From Hyphomicrobiaceae bacterium (GTDB lineage Bacteria; Pseudomonadota; Alphaproteobacteria; Rhizobiales; Hyphomicrobiaceae), in contig JANYHP010000616.1 of assembly GCA_025359005.1 (NCBI GenBank), forward strand, positions 1 through 6,823: 6,823 nt of DNA. Direction: 5' to 3'. Positions 1 to 6,200 of the stretch are shown piece after piece; positions within the stretch are counted from its first letter, which is position 1, and every line of letters begins with the position of its first letter. Both the position numbers and the translations under genes were made by a program. The notes beneath the pieces were generated by a model. It was not told the origin of the DNA, searched no databases, and saw only the letters and a list, made by a program, of their open reading frames with translations.

Positions 1-26
1 AACGCCACACTAAGCCAATGATTTTT

Positions 27-101
27 CTAGTGGCCTTCGTGTCGCGCCAAAACTGAACGAAGGTGCGGCGGTGATGCAGTTTTGGCGCGACAGGCCACTA
101 G
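27..101. repeat. Near-perfect long palindrome with CTAG ends
   Basis: The outer arm CTAGTGGCCT (27-36) pairs with AGGCCACTAG (92-101). The inner arm GTCGCGCCAAAACTG (41-55) pairs exactly with CAGTTTTGGCGCGAC (77-91). The only interruption in 25 paired positions is a 4-nt one-sided insertion (TCGT, 37-40). The loop is 56-76. An alternative pairing also exists between CCTTCGT (34-40) and ACGAAGG (57-63). No T-run follows the stem on either strand, so it is not an intrinsic terminator. CTAG at both ends could be a 4-bp target duplication, as made by some IS5-type elements, but CTAG is itself palindromic and so cannot be told apart from the end of the stem. Inference: a miniature transposable element or repeat-family member, with no transposase here. 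Confidence 0.75.
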
Positions 102-200
102 TTGCAAGGCGTCGTCGGCACTTTCCCGGTGTTGCTATCCCGTGTCAGCGATCCTCGATGTGTGATTCCACATTTTTTATCGGTGGGTTGGTCGTGGTCT

Positions 201-237
201 GTAGGGTGCAATAGCCCACTTCCGGGCGTATTGCACC
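201..237 (+). repeat. REP-like palindromic unit, left copy
   Basis: GGTGCAATA (205-213) pairs with TATTGCACC (229-237). An inner GCCC (214-217) pairs with GGGC (224-227) around a short loop. It starts with GTAGGGTGCAA, a layout (GTAGGGTGCAATAG…TATTGCACC) that I recognise as a dispersed extragenic palindrome seen in many proteobacterial genomes. It forms an inverted pair with the unit at 281-315. Such units are often mobilised by RAYT-type transposases (established for REP elements generally), but none is encoded in this window. Confidence 0.65.
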
Positions 238-280
238 GGGACGAGCGAGGTTTCAACGTTGGTCGATGTGTCCTGGGGGC

Positions 281-315
281 GGTGCAATACGGCCAAGAGG
301 CCACTTGCACCCTAC
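281..315 (-). repeat. REP-like palindromic unit, right inverted copy
   Basis: GGTGCAA (281-287) pairs with TTGCACC (305-311), with an inner GGCC/GGCC pairing (291-294 with 299-302). Its end TTGCACCCTAC (305-315) is the exact reverse complement of the first 11 bases of the left copy (201-211), and GGTGCAATA (281-289) is the reverse complement of 229-237. The two units therefore face each other across a 43-nt spacer, the arrangement of a BIME-like (bacterial interspersed mosaic element) pair. This copy is the more degenerate: its inner stem is shorter and one side lacks the TA of the left copy. Confidence 0.6.
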
Positions 316-343
316 GACCGAGGCATCGTCCGGCCACAGCGAA

Positions 344-393
344 CCCTGCTGATCCCGGGTATCGCGGGTGCAGCCCCGCCGGGAGTAGCAGGG
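344..393. other. Large imperfect stem-loop upstream of the rightward genes
   Basis: CCCTGCT (344-350) pairs exactly with AGCAGGG (387-393). After a two-base step (one G-T wobble and one mismatch), TCCCGG (353-358) pairs with CCGGGA (379-384). The 20-nt apical part can form a further short GGG/CCC helix. There is no following T-run, so it is not a canonical terminator. It lies about 65 nt before the small membrane-protein gene and could be a leader RNA structure or another decayed palindromic repeat. I cannot choose between these from one copy. Confidence 0.4.
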
Positions 394-457
394 CATTCAG
401 TCATAATCACGCCCAGTTGCGACCCCTTACATACCGGTTCACGACGCGGAACGCTAC

Positions 458-601
458 ATGCCCAGCCTGGTCAGGTTTTTGTTCATCATCGCCGTCGCGA
501 GCGGGCTTGTGGCGGGCGGCCTGTTCGCGCTGTCGGAGTATTTCGAGCCCCGCCAGACAGAGACGCGGTCGCTCGTTCCAGGCGTCAAGGTCCGGCGCTG
601 A
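458..601 (+). CDS. Small single-pass membrane protein (47 aa)
   Basis: This short frame (ATG at 458, TGA at 599-601) encodes 47 residues beginning MPSLVRFLFIIAVASGLVAG. A short basic N-terminus is followed by one hydrophobic segment at about residues 6-26, then a polar tail with E-Y-F-E-P, a V-P near residues 40-41 and a basic end (K-V-R-R). That plan, a tiny membrane anchor with a P-x-x-x-E/T…VP tail, resembles short proteins I recall encoded near xerD in alphaproteobacteria and sometimes wrongly labelled 'histidine kinase'; this is recognition from memory, not a search. Function is unknown. There is no kinase or other enzymatic domain. The ribosome binding site is weak (a GCGGA-like stretch at 446-450). 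The exported-protein gene starts 69 nt after its stop, on the same strand, so co-transcription is likely. Confidence 0.6.
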   Translation: MPSLVRFLFIIAVASGLVAGGLFALSEYFEPRQTETRSLVPGVKVRR

Positions 602-670
602 CGAAACGGCGCCGTGTCGAGGTCGACTGATCGGTGGCGACGTGCCACCAAAGCGGGGACTGCAGTGGCG

Positions 671-2563
671 ATGAAAATGCAGAGTGCGCCGGTACTGGGC
701 TTGGCTGCGGCTGCCGTGCTGCTTGTGACGGCGCTACAGCCCGCGCGCGCCGAAAGCGATTGGCAGCCGTTCAAGGATCGCGACCCCATCGTAAGCCGGC
801 GCGCCACGCCGCCGCGCCCTACGGATGACCGGCCACCGCTGCCAGCCATGAACGGCACCCTGGACGGCATTTTGCATGGCCCAGACGACCGTGGCTCCGA
901 CGACCGTGGCCCAGACGGCCCGCGCACGCCGCAGCCCTCACCGCGTGACGAACCGCCGCCGGCCTTCGGTTCGGCCTATCCTGGATCGCCGCAGCCCTAC
1001 GCGCAGCCGCCACCCGGCACTGGCCCGATTGCCGCCACGGCAGGCCGGATCGAGCGGTTCGAACCTGAACCGACGCTGGCGGCCGACGGCAGCGGCCTGC
1101 CGCAAGACGCCTGGCGCGGCATGGATATCAAAGCGGTGGAAGAGGCTCTCGCCGGCCTCGCATTGCCGCCGAAATCACCGGCGCTGGCGTCGCTGTGGCT
1201 GCGCCTGATGACGGCGGCGATCGACCCGCCGCAGGGTGGCCGCACGCCGGCCCATTTCGACGCCATCCGCCTGGAAGCGCTCTATCGCGCCGGCCGCCTG
1301 ACCGAGATGGGCAAGCGGCTTGAAGGCGCCTCCGAGAGCGATCCGATCTTCCAGGCCTTCCGCATCCGCCACGCGCTCGCCGTCGGCAATCAGGCGACCG
1401 CATGTGCGGCATCACGCGCGCTGATGGCCCGACGGGCGGAGTTGCCGCTGACGCTGGTCTCGGAGTTGCATCTGCTGGCCGGCTATTGCGCGGCGGCCGA
1501 AGGCAACGCGGCCGGTGCCGGGTTGGCCGCCGACCTCGCGCGCGAAGCCCAGGTCGATGCGCCGGTGGCATTGGCGGCACTGGATGCGCTGGCCGGCAAC
1601 GGCCGGGCCGGACTTGCTGTGCCAAAGCTCGTGCGCGTGCTCGACTATCGCCTGCTCGAACTGCTTGGCCCGATCGACCCCGGCCAGATCCTGGACAAGG
1701 CCGAACCGGCATTGGTCGCGGCGCTGGCATTGGATGAAAAGGCCGAGCCCGCCACGCGGGTGGCAGCGGCGGAGGCTGCCGTGCGGCTCGGGGCGCTGTC
1801 GTCGGTCGAATTGACATCAGCCTATCAGGGCGCCGCCGCCGATCCGTCCGTGCCTGCCCTCCGGCGCGCCGAACTGGTCCGCCAGATCGCCGCCGAGGGA
1901 TCGGCGCCGCGCAAGCTGCAGCTGGCCCGCGCTGCCCTCGACGACGCCCGCAAGGCCAGCGCGGCCCATGCAATGGCACAGGTGTTGGCGCCGTTGATGG
2001 CGGGTGTGGAGCCGGTGCCTGGGCTCGAGCCCTATGCCGAGACGGCCACCGAGATCTTCCTCGCGGTCGGCGATACGCCCAAGGCGCGCGCCTTTGCGGC
2101 GGCGCCCCAGGCGCGGCACTGGCTGGCGCTGGTCGACATTGCCGACCGCGGGCCAAGCGAAGGCCAGCGCGAGGCCAACTTGATTGCGCTCGATGACATG
2201 GTTCGACGCAACCGCTTCGCAGCCCCCCTGCTGCACCGACTTGCCACCGTACTCGACGCCACCGACGTCAACGTGCCCATCCCGCTGTGGGAAGCCGCCA
2301 GCCGCACGCCGCAACCCGCCACCGGCTATCTGGCCGAGACCGGCGTGCTGCCGCAGTTGCAGGAGGCGGCGAAGAAAAAGGATATGGCCCGAACCATTTT
2401 GCTCAGCCTGCGCGCAGCGGGGCCGGCGGAGGCGCAGGGGCTGCACATTATCGCGCTCGGCGATACGATCCGGGCGTTGCGCCGGGCAGGGCTCGACGGT
2501 GACGCCCGCCGCTTCGGCGTCGAGGCGCTGATTGCCGACTGGCCACGCGGAACGCCACAGTGA
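671..2563 (+). CDS. Exported alanine-rich helical protein of unknown function
   Basis: I do not recognise the family. From the ATG at 671 it has 630 residues. The start is chosen because it gives a clean Sec-type signal peptide: a basic M-K start, a hydrophobic core at about residues 6-22 and an A-R-A cleavage site after residue 27. GGGGA at 655-659 is a possible ribosome binding site. The frame is open back to a GTG at 614, which would add 19 polar residues ahead of the signal and is less likely. Residues 46-136 are a proline-rich, low-complexity linker including a DDRG duplication. From about 150 to 630 the protein is Ala/Leu-rich and probably all-helical, with stretches such as LEALYRAGRLTEMGKRLEGA and AGYCAAAEGNAAGAGLAADLA that suggest a TPR-like solenoid; this is inferred, not a clear TPR match. 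The likely location is the periplasm or envelope. It overlaps xerD by 4 nt, implying translational coupling. Confidence 0.8.
   Translation: MKMQSAPVLGLAAAAVLLVTALQPARAESDWQPFKDRDPIVSRRATPPRPTDDRPPLPAMNGTLDGILHGPDDRGSDDRGPDGPRTPQPSPRDEPPPAFGSAYPGSPQPYAQPPPGTGPIAATAGRIERFEPEPTLAADGSGLPQDAWRGMDIKAVEEALAGLALPPKSPALASLWLRLMTAAIDPPQGGRTPAHFDAIRLEALYRAGRLTEMGKRLEGASESDPIFQAFRIRHALAVGNQATACAASRALMARRAELPLTLVSELHLLAGYCAAAEGNAAGAGLAADLAREAQVDAPVALAALDALAGNGRAGLAVPKLVRVLDYRLLELLGPIDPGQILDKAEPALVAALALDEKAEPATRVAAAEAAVRLGALSSVELTSAYQGAAADPSVPALRRAELVRQIAAEGSAPRKLQLARAALDDARKASAAHAMAQVLAPLMAGVEPVPGLEPYAETATEIFLAVGDTPKARAFAAAPQARHWLALVDIADRGPSEGQREANLIALDDMVRRNRFAAPLLHRLATVLDATDVNVPIPLWEAASRTPQPATGYLAETGVLPQLQEAAKKKDMARTILLSLRAAGPAEAQGLHIIALGDTIRALRRAGLDGDARRFGVEALIADWPRGTPQ
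884..913 (+). repeat. Two tandem 15-nt copies inside the exported-protein gene
   Basis: GACGACCGTGGC occurs at 884-895 and again at 899-910, a 15-nt period that keeps the reading frame and encodes DDRGS then DDRGP (residues 72-81) in the proline-rich linker. CCCAGACG also recurs on both sides (880-887 and 910-917). It looks like an in-frame slippage duplication in a disordered region. Confidence 0.7.
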
Positions 2564-3534
2564 CCGCCCCCGCGACGCCTGCCGCCGACAACGCCGCGCA
2601 CCTGGCGAGCTTTCTCGAAATGCTGGCCGCCGAACGCGGCGCCGCCGTCAACACGCGCGAGGCCTATGCCCGCGACATCGGCGACTTTCTGGCCTTTGCC
2701 GACGCGCAGGGGCTGGCCATCGCGGAGATCAAACGGGCGCACATCAGCGCCTATCTCGAAAGCCTCGGCCGCGCCGGGCTCGCCGCCTCGTCACGGGCGC
2801 GGAAACTCTCGGCGCTCAAGCAGTTCGCCAAGTTCATGCTCGCCAGCGACGTGATCGACGACGACCCCTTCGAACTGCTGCGTGGGCCGAAGAAGGCGCG
2901 GCCGCTGCCGAAGGTGCTGTCGATCGCCGAGGTCGACCGGGTGTTGACGTTGGCCGAAGCCCGCGCCCAGGCAGCGACCGGCGCCGACCGGCTGCGGGCG
3001 CTGCGCCTGCACGCGCTGATCGAGGTGCTTTACGCAAGCGGGCTGCGCGTCAGCGAACTCGTCACCCTGCCGCGCGCGGTGCTGGCCGGCGATGGCCGTG
3101 TGCTGACCATCAAGGGGAAAGGTGGCCGCGAACGGCTGGTGCCGCTGACGGGTCCGGCAATCGCCGCGCTTGACCGCTTCCTGGCTGAGAGCACCACGGG
3201 CGAGGCCACCTCCAGCGGCGCCAGCAAGCACTATCTGTTTCCCTCGCGCAGCGCCGAGGGGCATCTGACGCGACAGCGGCTCGGCCAGGACCTGAAGGCG
3301 CTGGCGCTGGACGCCGGCCTCGACCCCGAGCGCGTCTCGCCGCATGTGCTGCGGCACGCCTTCGCCTCGCATCTGCTGGACCGCGGCGCCGACCTGCGTG
3401 TGGTACAGCAGTTGCTCGGTCATGCCGACATTTCCACGACCGAGATCTATACGCACGTGCTGCAAGAGCGGCTCAAGCAACTGGTGTTCGAGCATCACCC
3501 GCTGGCCAAGCCGCCGGGCGGACCGGCGGGCTGA
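2560..3534 (+). CDS. xerD: Site-specific tyrosine recombinase XerD
   Basis: With XerC, and under FtsK control, XerD resolves chromosome dimers at dif. The 324 residues contain a SAM-like DNA-binding core domain (about 12-105, with NTREAYARDI) and a catalytic domain (about 118-312). All expected catalytic residues are visible: R163 in GLRVSEL, K187 in KGKGGRERLVPL, H262 and R265 in PHVLRHAFASHLL, H288 in LLGHADIS, and the nucleophile Y297 in EIYTH. The C-terminal LKQLVFEHHPLA resembles the XerD end (…HHPRA) rather than the XerC end, and SPHVLRHAFA…GADLRVVQ is XerD-like. GTG at 2560 is taken as the start because the next Met (residue 21) would cut into the first helix; it forms GTGA with the upstream stop. 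At 324 residues it exceeds the 298 of E. coli XerD, through loops near 133-147 and 209-222 and a Pro/Gly tail. I see no dif-like site here. Confidence 0.95.
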   Translation: MTAPATPAADNAAHLASFLEMLAAERGAAVNTREAYARDIGDFLAFADAQGLAIAEIKRAHISAYLESLGRAGLAASSRARKLSALKQFAKFMLASDVIDDDPFELLRGPKKARPLPKVLSIAEVDRVLTLAEARAQAATGADRLRALRLHALIEVLYASGLRVSELVTLPRAVLAGDGRVLTIKGKGGRERLVPLTGPAIAALDRFLAESTTGEATSSGASKHYLFPSRSAEGHLTRQRLGQDLKALALDAGLDPERVSPHVLRHAFASHLLDRGADLRVVQQLLGHADISTTEIYTHVLQERLKQLVFEHHPLAKPPGGPAG

Positions 3535-3761
3535 GCCGGTACGCTTAACAAGCTGACAGTGCTGGTTAATTTCAGGCTGATAGAGTTAATCGCGCCAGCG
3601 GCTCCAGGATCGTCACCAGGCGCCAATTCAGTTTCTGGCTACGCGGGTAGCCAACTCATCGCCGATGCCCCTCCTGCGCCTCCGGAAGCGCGCGCAGAGG
3701 CCTTCGGGAGGGTGATTCTCGCCCCCTCCCCGGGGCCACCATCACCGCGTGCCGTTAACCG
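3535..3761. other. Convergent gap between xerD and pheT
   Basis: Both flanking genes end here, so termination in both directions is expected, yet no hairpin with a following T-run is visible on either strand. Candidate structures are the perfect hairpin at 3636-3653 (annotated separately), an imperfect stem CCTCC-GGAAG (3679-3688) with CTTC-GGGAGG (3702-3711) holding one G-G mismatch, and GGTGAT (3711-3716) with ATCACC (3741-3746) enclosing CCCCGGGG. Termination may be Rho-dependent. A plus-strand open frame beginning at 3559 runs into the 3' end of pheT on the opposite strand and has no support as a gene. Confidence 0.5.
3636..3653. other. Perfect 7-bp hairpin in the convergent gap
   Basis: TGGCTAC (3636-3642) pairs exactly with GTAGCCA (3647-3653) around the loop GCGG. 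No T-run follows on either strand, so it is not a standard intrinsic terminator, but its place between two gene 3' ends fits a role in transcript-end formation or 3'-end protection. Confidence 0.4.
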
Positions 3762-6200
3762 TCAGCTGCGGATTTCACCGCCCGTCGCGCGGGTCACTTC
3801 AGCGACGATGCGCTTGGCGAGCCCGTCGATCTCGGCCTCGGTCAAGGTCGCGTCGCGCGGCTGCACGGTCACCGCGATGGCGAGCGACTTCTTGCCCTCC
3901 GGCACGCCCTTGCCCTGGTAGACATCGAACACGCCAACCGCGGCCACCAGCGCCTTGTCGGCCGCCATGGCCGCCTTGACCACGTCGGCAGCCGCGACGC
4001 CGTCGTCGACGATGAATGCGAAGTCGCGCGAGACGGCCTGCAACGCGCTGGCCTCCAGCGGCGGCCGGGCGCGGGACGCCTTACGCTTCTCGGCGGGCAG
4101 GTCGGAGACGAACACCTCGAAGGCCGCGACGGGGGCCCCTGCGAGATCGAGCAGCTTCAAGGTTGCGGGATGGATCTCGCCGAAATGGGCGAGCACCAGC
4201 TTCGGACCAAGGCGCAAGGTGGCCGAACGACCGGGATGGAACCACGTCGGCGCATCGCGGGTAATCTGCGCCTTCGACGCGTCCACGCCCAGCGCGGTGA
4301 GCACCGCCAGGGCGTCGGCTTTGGCGTCGAACACGTCGGCGCCGAGCCCCGGCTCGCGCCAGTGGCGCCCGGCCCCCACCAACCGTGCCGCGCCGACGCG
4401 CACGCCGGTGGCTGCCACGAACTGATCGCCCGGCTTGTCGCCGCGATAGGCCTGACCGACCTCGAACAGCGCCACGTCATCGGCGCCACGGTTACGGTTG
4501 CGGGCGGATGCCGCCAGCAAGCCCGGCAGCAGCGACGGCCGCATGGTCGTCAACTCAGACGAAATGGGGTTGGCGAGATCGAGGGCTGCCGCGCCGCCGC
4601 CGAAGTGCGTGGCCTGCGCCCGATCGACGAACGACCAGGTGATCGCCTCGACCATGCCGCGGCTGGCGAGCAGCCGCCGCGACCGCCGCACGCGCTTCTG
4701 CAGCGGCGTCAAGGTCGCGCGCGTGACACCGCTGGAGAGCCGCGGCAACGGCGCCGACGGCACGTTCTGCAGGCCATGGATGCGGGCGATTTCCTCGACA
4801 AGATCGGCGGGCCCCTGGATGTCGGGCCGCCAGGACGGCGCAGTCACCTTGAAGGCCGGCCCCTTGCCGGCAAGAGTGAAGCCCAAGGCTTCCAGAGTAC
4901 GGCGCATGTCGGCGTCCGGGGGGGCGACGCCCATCAGCTTTCCGACGCGCGCGAAGGAGAACTCCATCGTGAACGGCTTGATCGGCGGCGTGCCGGCAAC
5001 GCGCTTTTTCGACGGTGTGCCGCCGGCGACTGCGAGCATCATCGCGGTCGCCAGATCGAGGCCCGGCTCGATGAAAGCGGGATCGACGCCGCGCTCGAAA
5101 CGATAGCGCGCATCGGTCTGCAGGTTGGCCTTGCGGCCGGTGGTCGCCGTGCGCAAGGGATCGAAATAGGCGCATTCGATGAGGATGTTCGTGGTCGTCT
5201 CGGTGGAGCCCGTATCAGTGCCGCCGAGAATGCCGCCGAGGCCCAGCACGCGCGCGTCATCGGCGATGACGCACATGGTGTCATCGACGGTGTAGGTTTG
5301 GCCGTTGAGGCCGGGGAATTGCTCACCATTTTTTCCGAGGCGGGCACGGATGGCCCCCTCGATCTTGTCGGCGTCGTAGACGTGCAACGGCCGGCCGCGA
5401 TCGATGGAGATGTAATTGGTCACGTCCACCACGGCGTTGATCGGCCGCTGGCCGACGGCCTTGAGGCGAGCCTGCATCCAGGCCGGCGCCGGGCCGTTGG
5501 TGATGCCACGGATCATGCGGCCGGCAAAACACGGGCAGGCGCTTTCGGCGTCGTTGGGGAAATCGAGTTTGATATCGACGGCGCACTCAGCGGTGCCCTC
5601 GACAGTGCCGAGCGGCTTTTCCGGTTTGAGTTTGCCGAGGCCGGCGGCGGCGAGATCGCGCGCGATACCGCGCACGCCGGTGCAGTCGGGGCGATTGGGG
5701 GTGAGCTTGACCTCGATCACGGGATCGCCGAGCCCCAGTGCGTCGGCGTACCTCTCGCCGATCTTGCCAGCGAACGTCGCATCGAGTTCGACGATGCCGG
5801 TGTGCGCGTCGCTCAATTCCATTTCGCGTTCCGACAGCATCATGCCGTTGGAGACGACGCCGCGCACCGGCTTCTTCTCGAGCGTCAGCTTGGTGCCGGG
5901 GATGTAGGCCCCCAGCGGCGCGAACACGCCGACCAGCCCCGCCCGCGCGTTGGGCGCGCCGCACACCACTTCCACGGTCGGCTTGCCGGGCGCGATCTCG
6001 ACTTGCAGCACCCGCAGCTTGTCGGCGTTCGGATGCGGCTTGGCCTCGACCACGCGCGCGATGGTGAACTGCGCCAGCGTCTCGGCCTGGTCCTCGATGC
6101 CGTCCACCTCGACGCCGATCTGGTCGAGCATGCTCCGGATGTCGGCCAGCGACGCCTCGGTGTCGAGATGATCTTTCAGCCAGGAGAGCGTGAATTTCAT
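3762..6200 (-). CDS. pheT: Phenylalanyl-tRNA synthetase beta subunit
   Basis: PheT is the beta chain of the cytoplasmic (alphaβ)2 enzyme that attaches phenylalanine to tRNA-Phe; it binds tRNA and edits mischarged Tyr. The 812 residues match the usual bacterial length (795 in E. coli). In order: the N-terminal MKFTLSWLKDHL; an EMAP/OB-fold tRNA-binding domain at about 40-150 (FTIARVVEAKPHPNADKL); the B3/B4 editing domain at about 215-380; B5 at about 400-478 (SWRPDI…DLVEEIARIHGL); the catalytic-like core at about 485-700 (NPISSELTTMRPSLLPGLL, residues 544-562); and an FDX-ACB anticodon-binding domain at about 718-811. The start at 6200 is set by the conserved MKFTLSWLK; the frame stays open upstream to 6389, but that part is translated repeat. 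No clear ribosome binding site precedes it. pheS is usually just upstream, but here the upstream neighbour is a divergent ABC-F gene, so pheT needs its own promoter. Confidence 0.97.
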   Translation of the reverse strand: MKFTLSWLKDHLDTEASLADIRSMLDQIGVEVDGIEDQAETLAQFTIARVVEAKPHPNADKLRVLQVEIAPGKPTVEVVCGAPNARAGLVGVFAPLGAYIPGTKLTLEKKPVRGVVSNGMMLSEREMELSDAHTGIVELDATFAGKIGERYADALGLGDPVIEVKLTPNRPDCTGVRGIARDLAAAGLGKLKPEKPLGTVEGTAECAVDIKLDFPNDAESACPCFAGRMIRGITNGPAPAWMQARLKAVGQRPINAVVDVTNYISIDRGRPLHVYDADKIEGAIRARLGKNGEQFPGLNGQTYTVDDTMCVIADDARVLGLGGILGGTDTGSTETTTNILIECAYFDPLRTATTGRKANLQTDARYRFERGVDPAFIEPGLDLATAMMLAVAGGTPSKKRVAGTPPIKPFTMEFSFARVGKLMGVAPPDADMRRTLEALGFTLAGKGPAFKVTAPSWRPDIQGPADLVEEIARIHGLQNVPSAPLPRLSSGVTRATLTPLQKRVRRSRRLLASRGMVEAITWSFVDRAQATHFGGGAAALDLANPISSELTTMRPSLLPGLLAASARNRNRGADDVALFEVGQAYRGDKPGDQFVAATGVRVGAARLVGAGRHWREPGLGADVFDAKADALAVLTALGVDASKAQITRDAPTWFHPGRSATLRLGPKLVLAHFGEIHPATLKLLDLAGAPVAAFEVFVSDLPAEKRKASRARPPLEASALQAVSRDFAFIVDDGVAAADVVKAAMAADKALVAAVGVFDVYQGKGVPEGKKSLAIAVTVQPRDATLTEAEIDGLAKRIVAEVTRATGGEIRS

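Larger units (their letters stand above)
1..457. other. Gene-free, palindrome-rich leader region
   Basis: I find no convincing protein-coding gene in this stretch. Open frames crossing it have no family resemblance and run through the palindromic repeats, so I treat them as chance. It contains three groups of inverted repeats, annotated separately (27-101; 201-237 with 281-315; 344-393). The first ~25 bases could be the tail of a gene outside the window: stops are present in two plus-strand frames at 11-13 (TAA) and 19-21 (TGA), but nothing identifies such a gene. A promoter for the rightward genes is expected near the right end. CATAAT at 402-407 resembles a -10 box but has no matching -35 element, so I do not call it. 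Confidence 0.6.

Noticed and set aside
27..101. Integron attC site or XerCD dif site
   Set aside because: A bulged long palindrome recalls attC, but the RYYYAAC/GTTRRRY core ends are missing and there is no integrase or cassette. It also lacks the dif layout of two 11-bp arms around a 6-bp centre with a TTATGTTAA-like right arm.
158..178. Short hairpin ATGTG/CACAT followed by six T's, terminator-like
   Set aside because: The stem is only 5 bp with few G-C pairs, and no upstream gene is visible for it to terminate. It could end a gene outside the window, but the support is too weak to annotate.
402..407. CATAAT as a sigma-70 -10 box for the rightward genes
   Set aside because: No acceptable -35 hexamer lies 16-18 nt upstream; that interval is in the 344-393 stem-loop. 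One hexamer is not enough.
614..670. Longer start (GTG 614) for the exported protein
   Set aside because: It would place 19 polar, basic residues before an otherwise standard signal peptide; ATG 671 gives a normal Sec signal and has a possible GGGGA ribosome binding site.
102..674. A 190-codon plus-strand frame across the left intergenic region
   Set aside because: It runs through the palindromic repeats, overlaps the better-supported small membrane-protein gene in another frame, and shows no domain or compositional support.
1128..2156. A 342-codon minus-strand frame opposite the exported-protein gene
   Set aside because: Arg/Pro-rich composition typical of antisense to a GC-rich gene. The plus-strand frame has a signal peptide and runs on into xerD.
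3559..3921. A 120-codon plus-strand frame in the convergent gap
   Set aside because: Its second half is antisense to the conserved FDX-ACB end of pheT and its first half is low-complexity, with no family resemblance.
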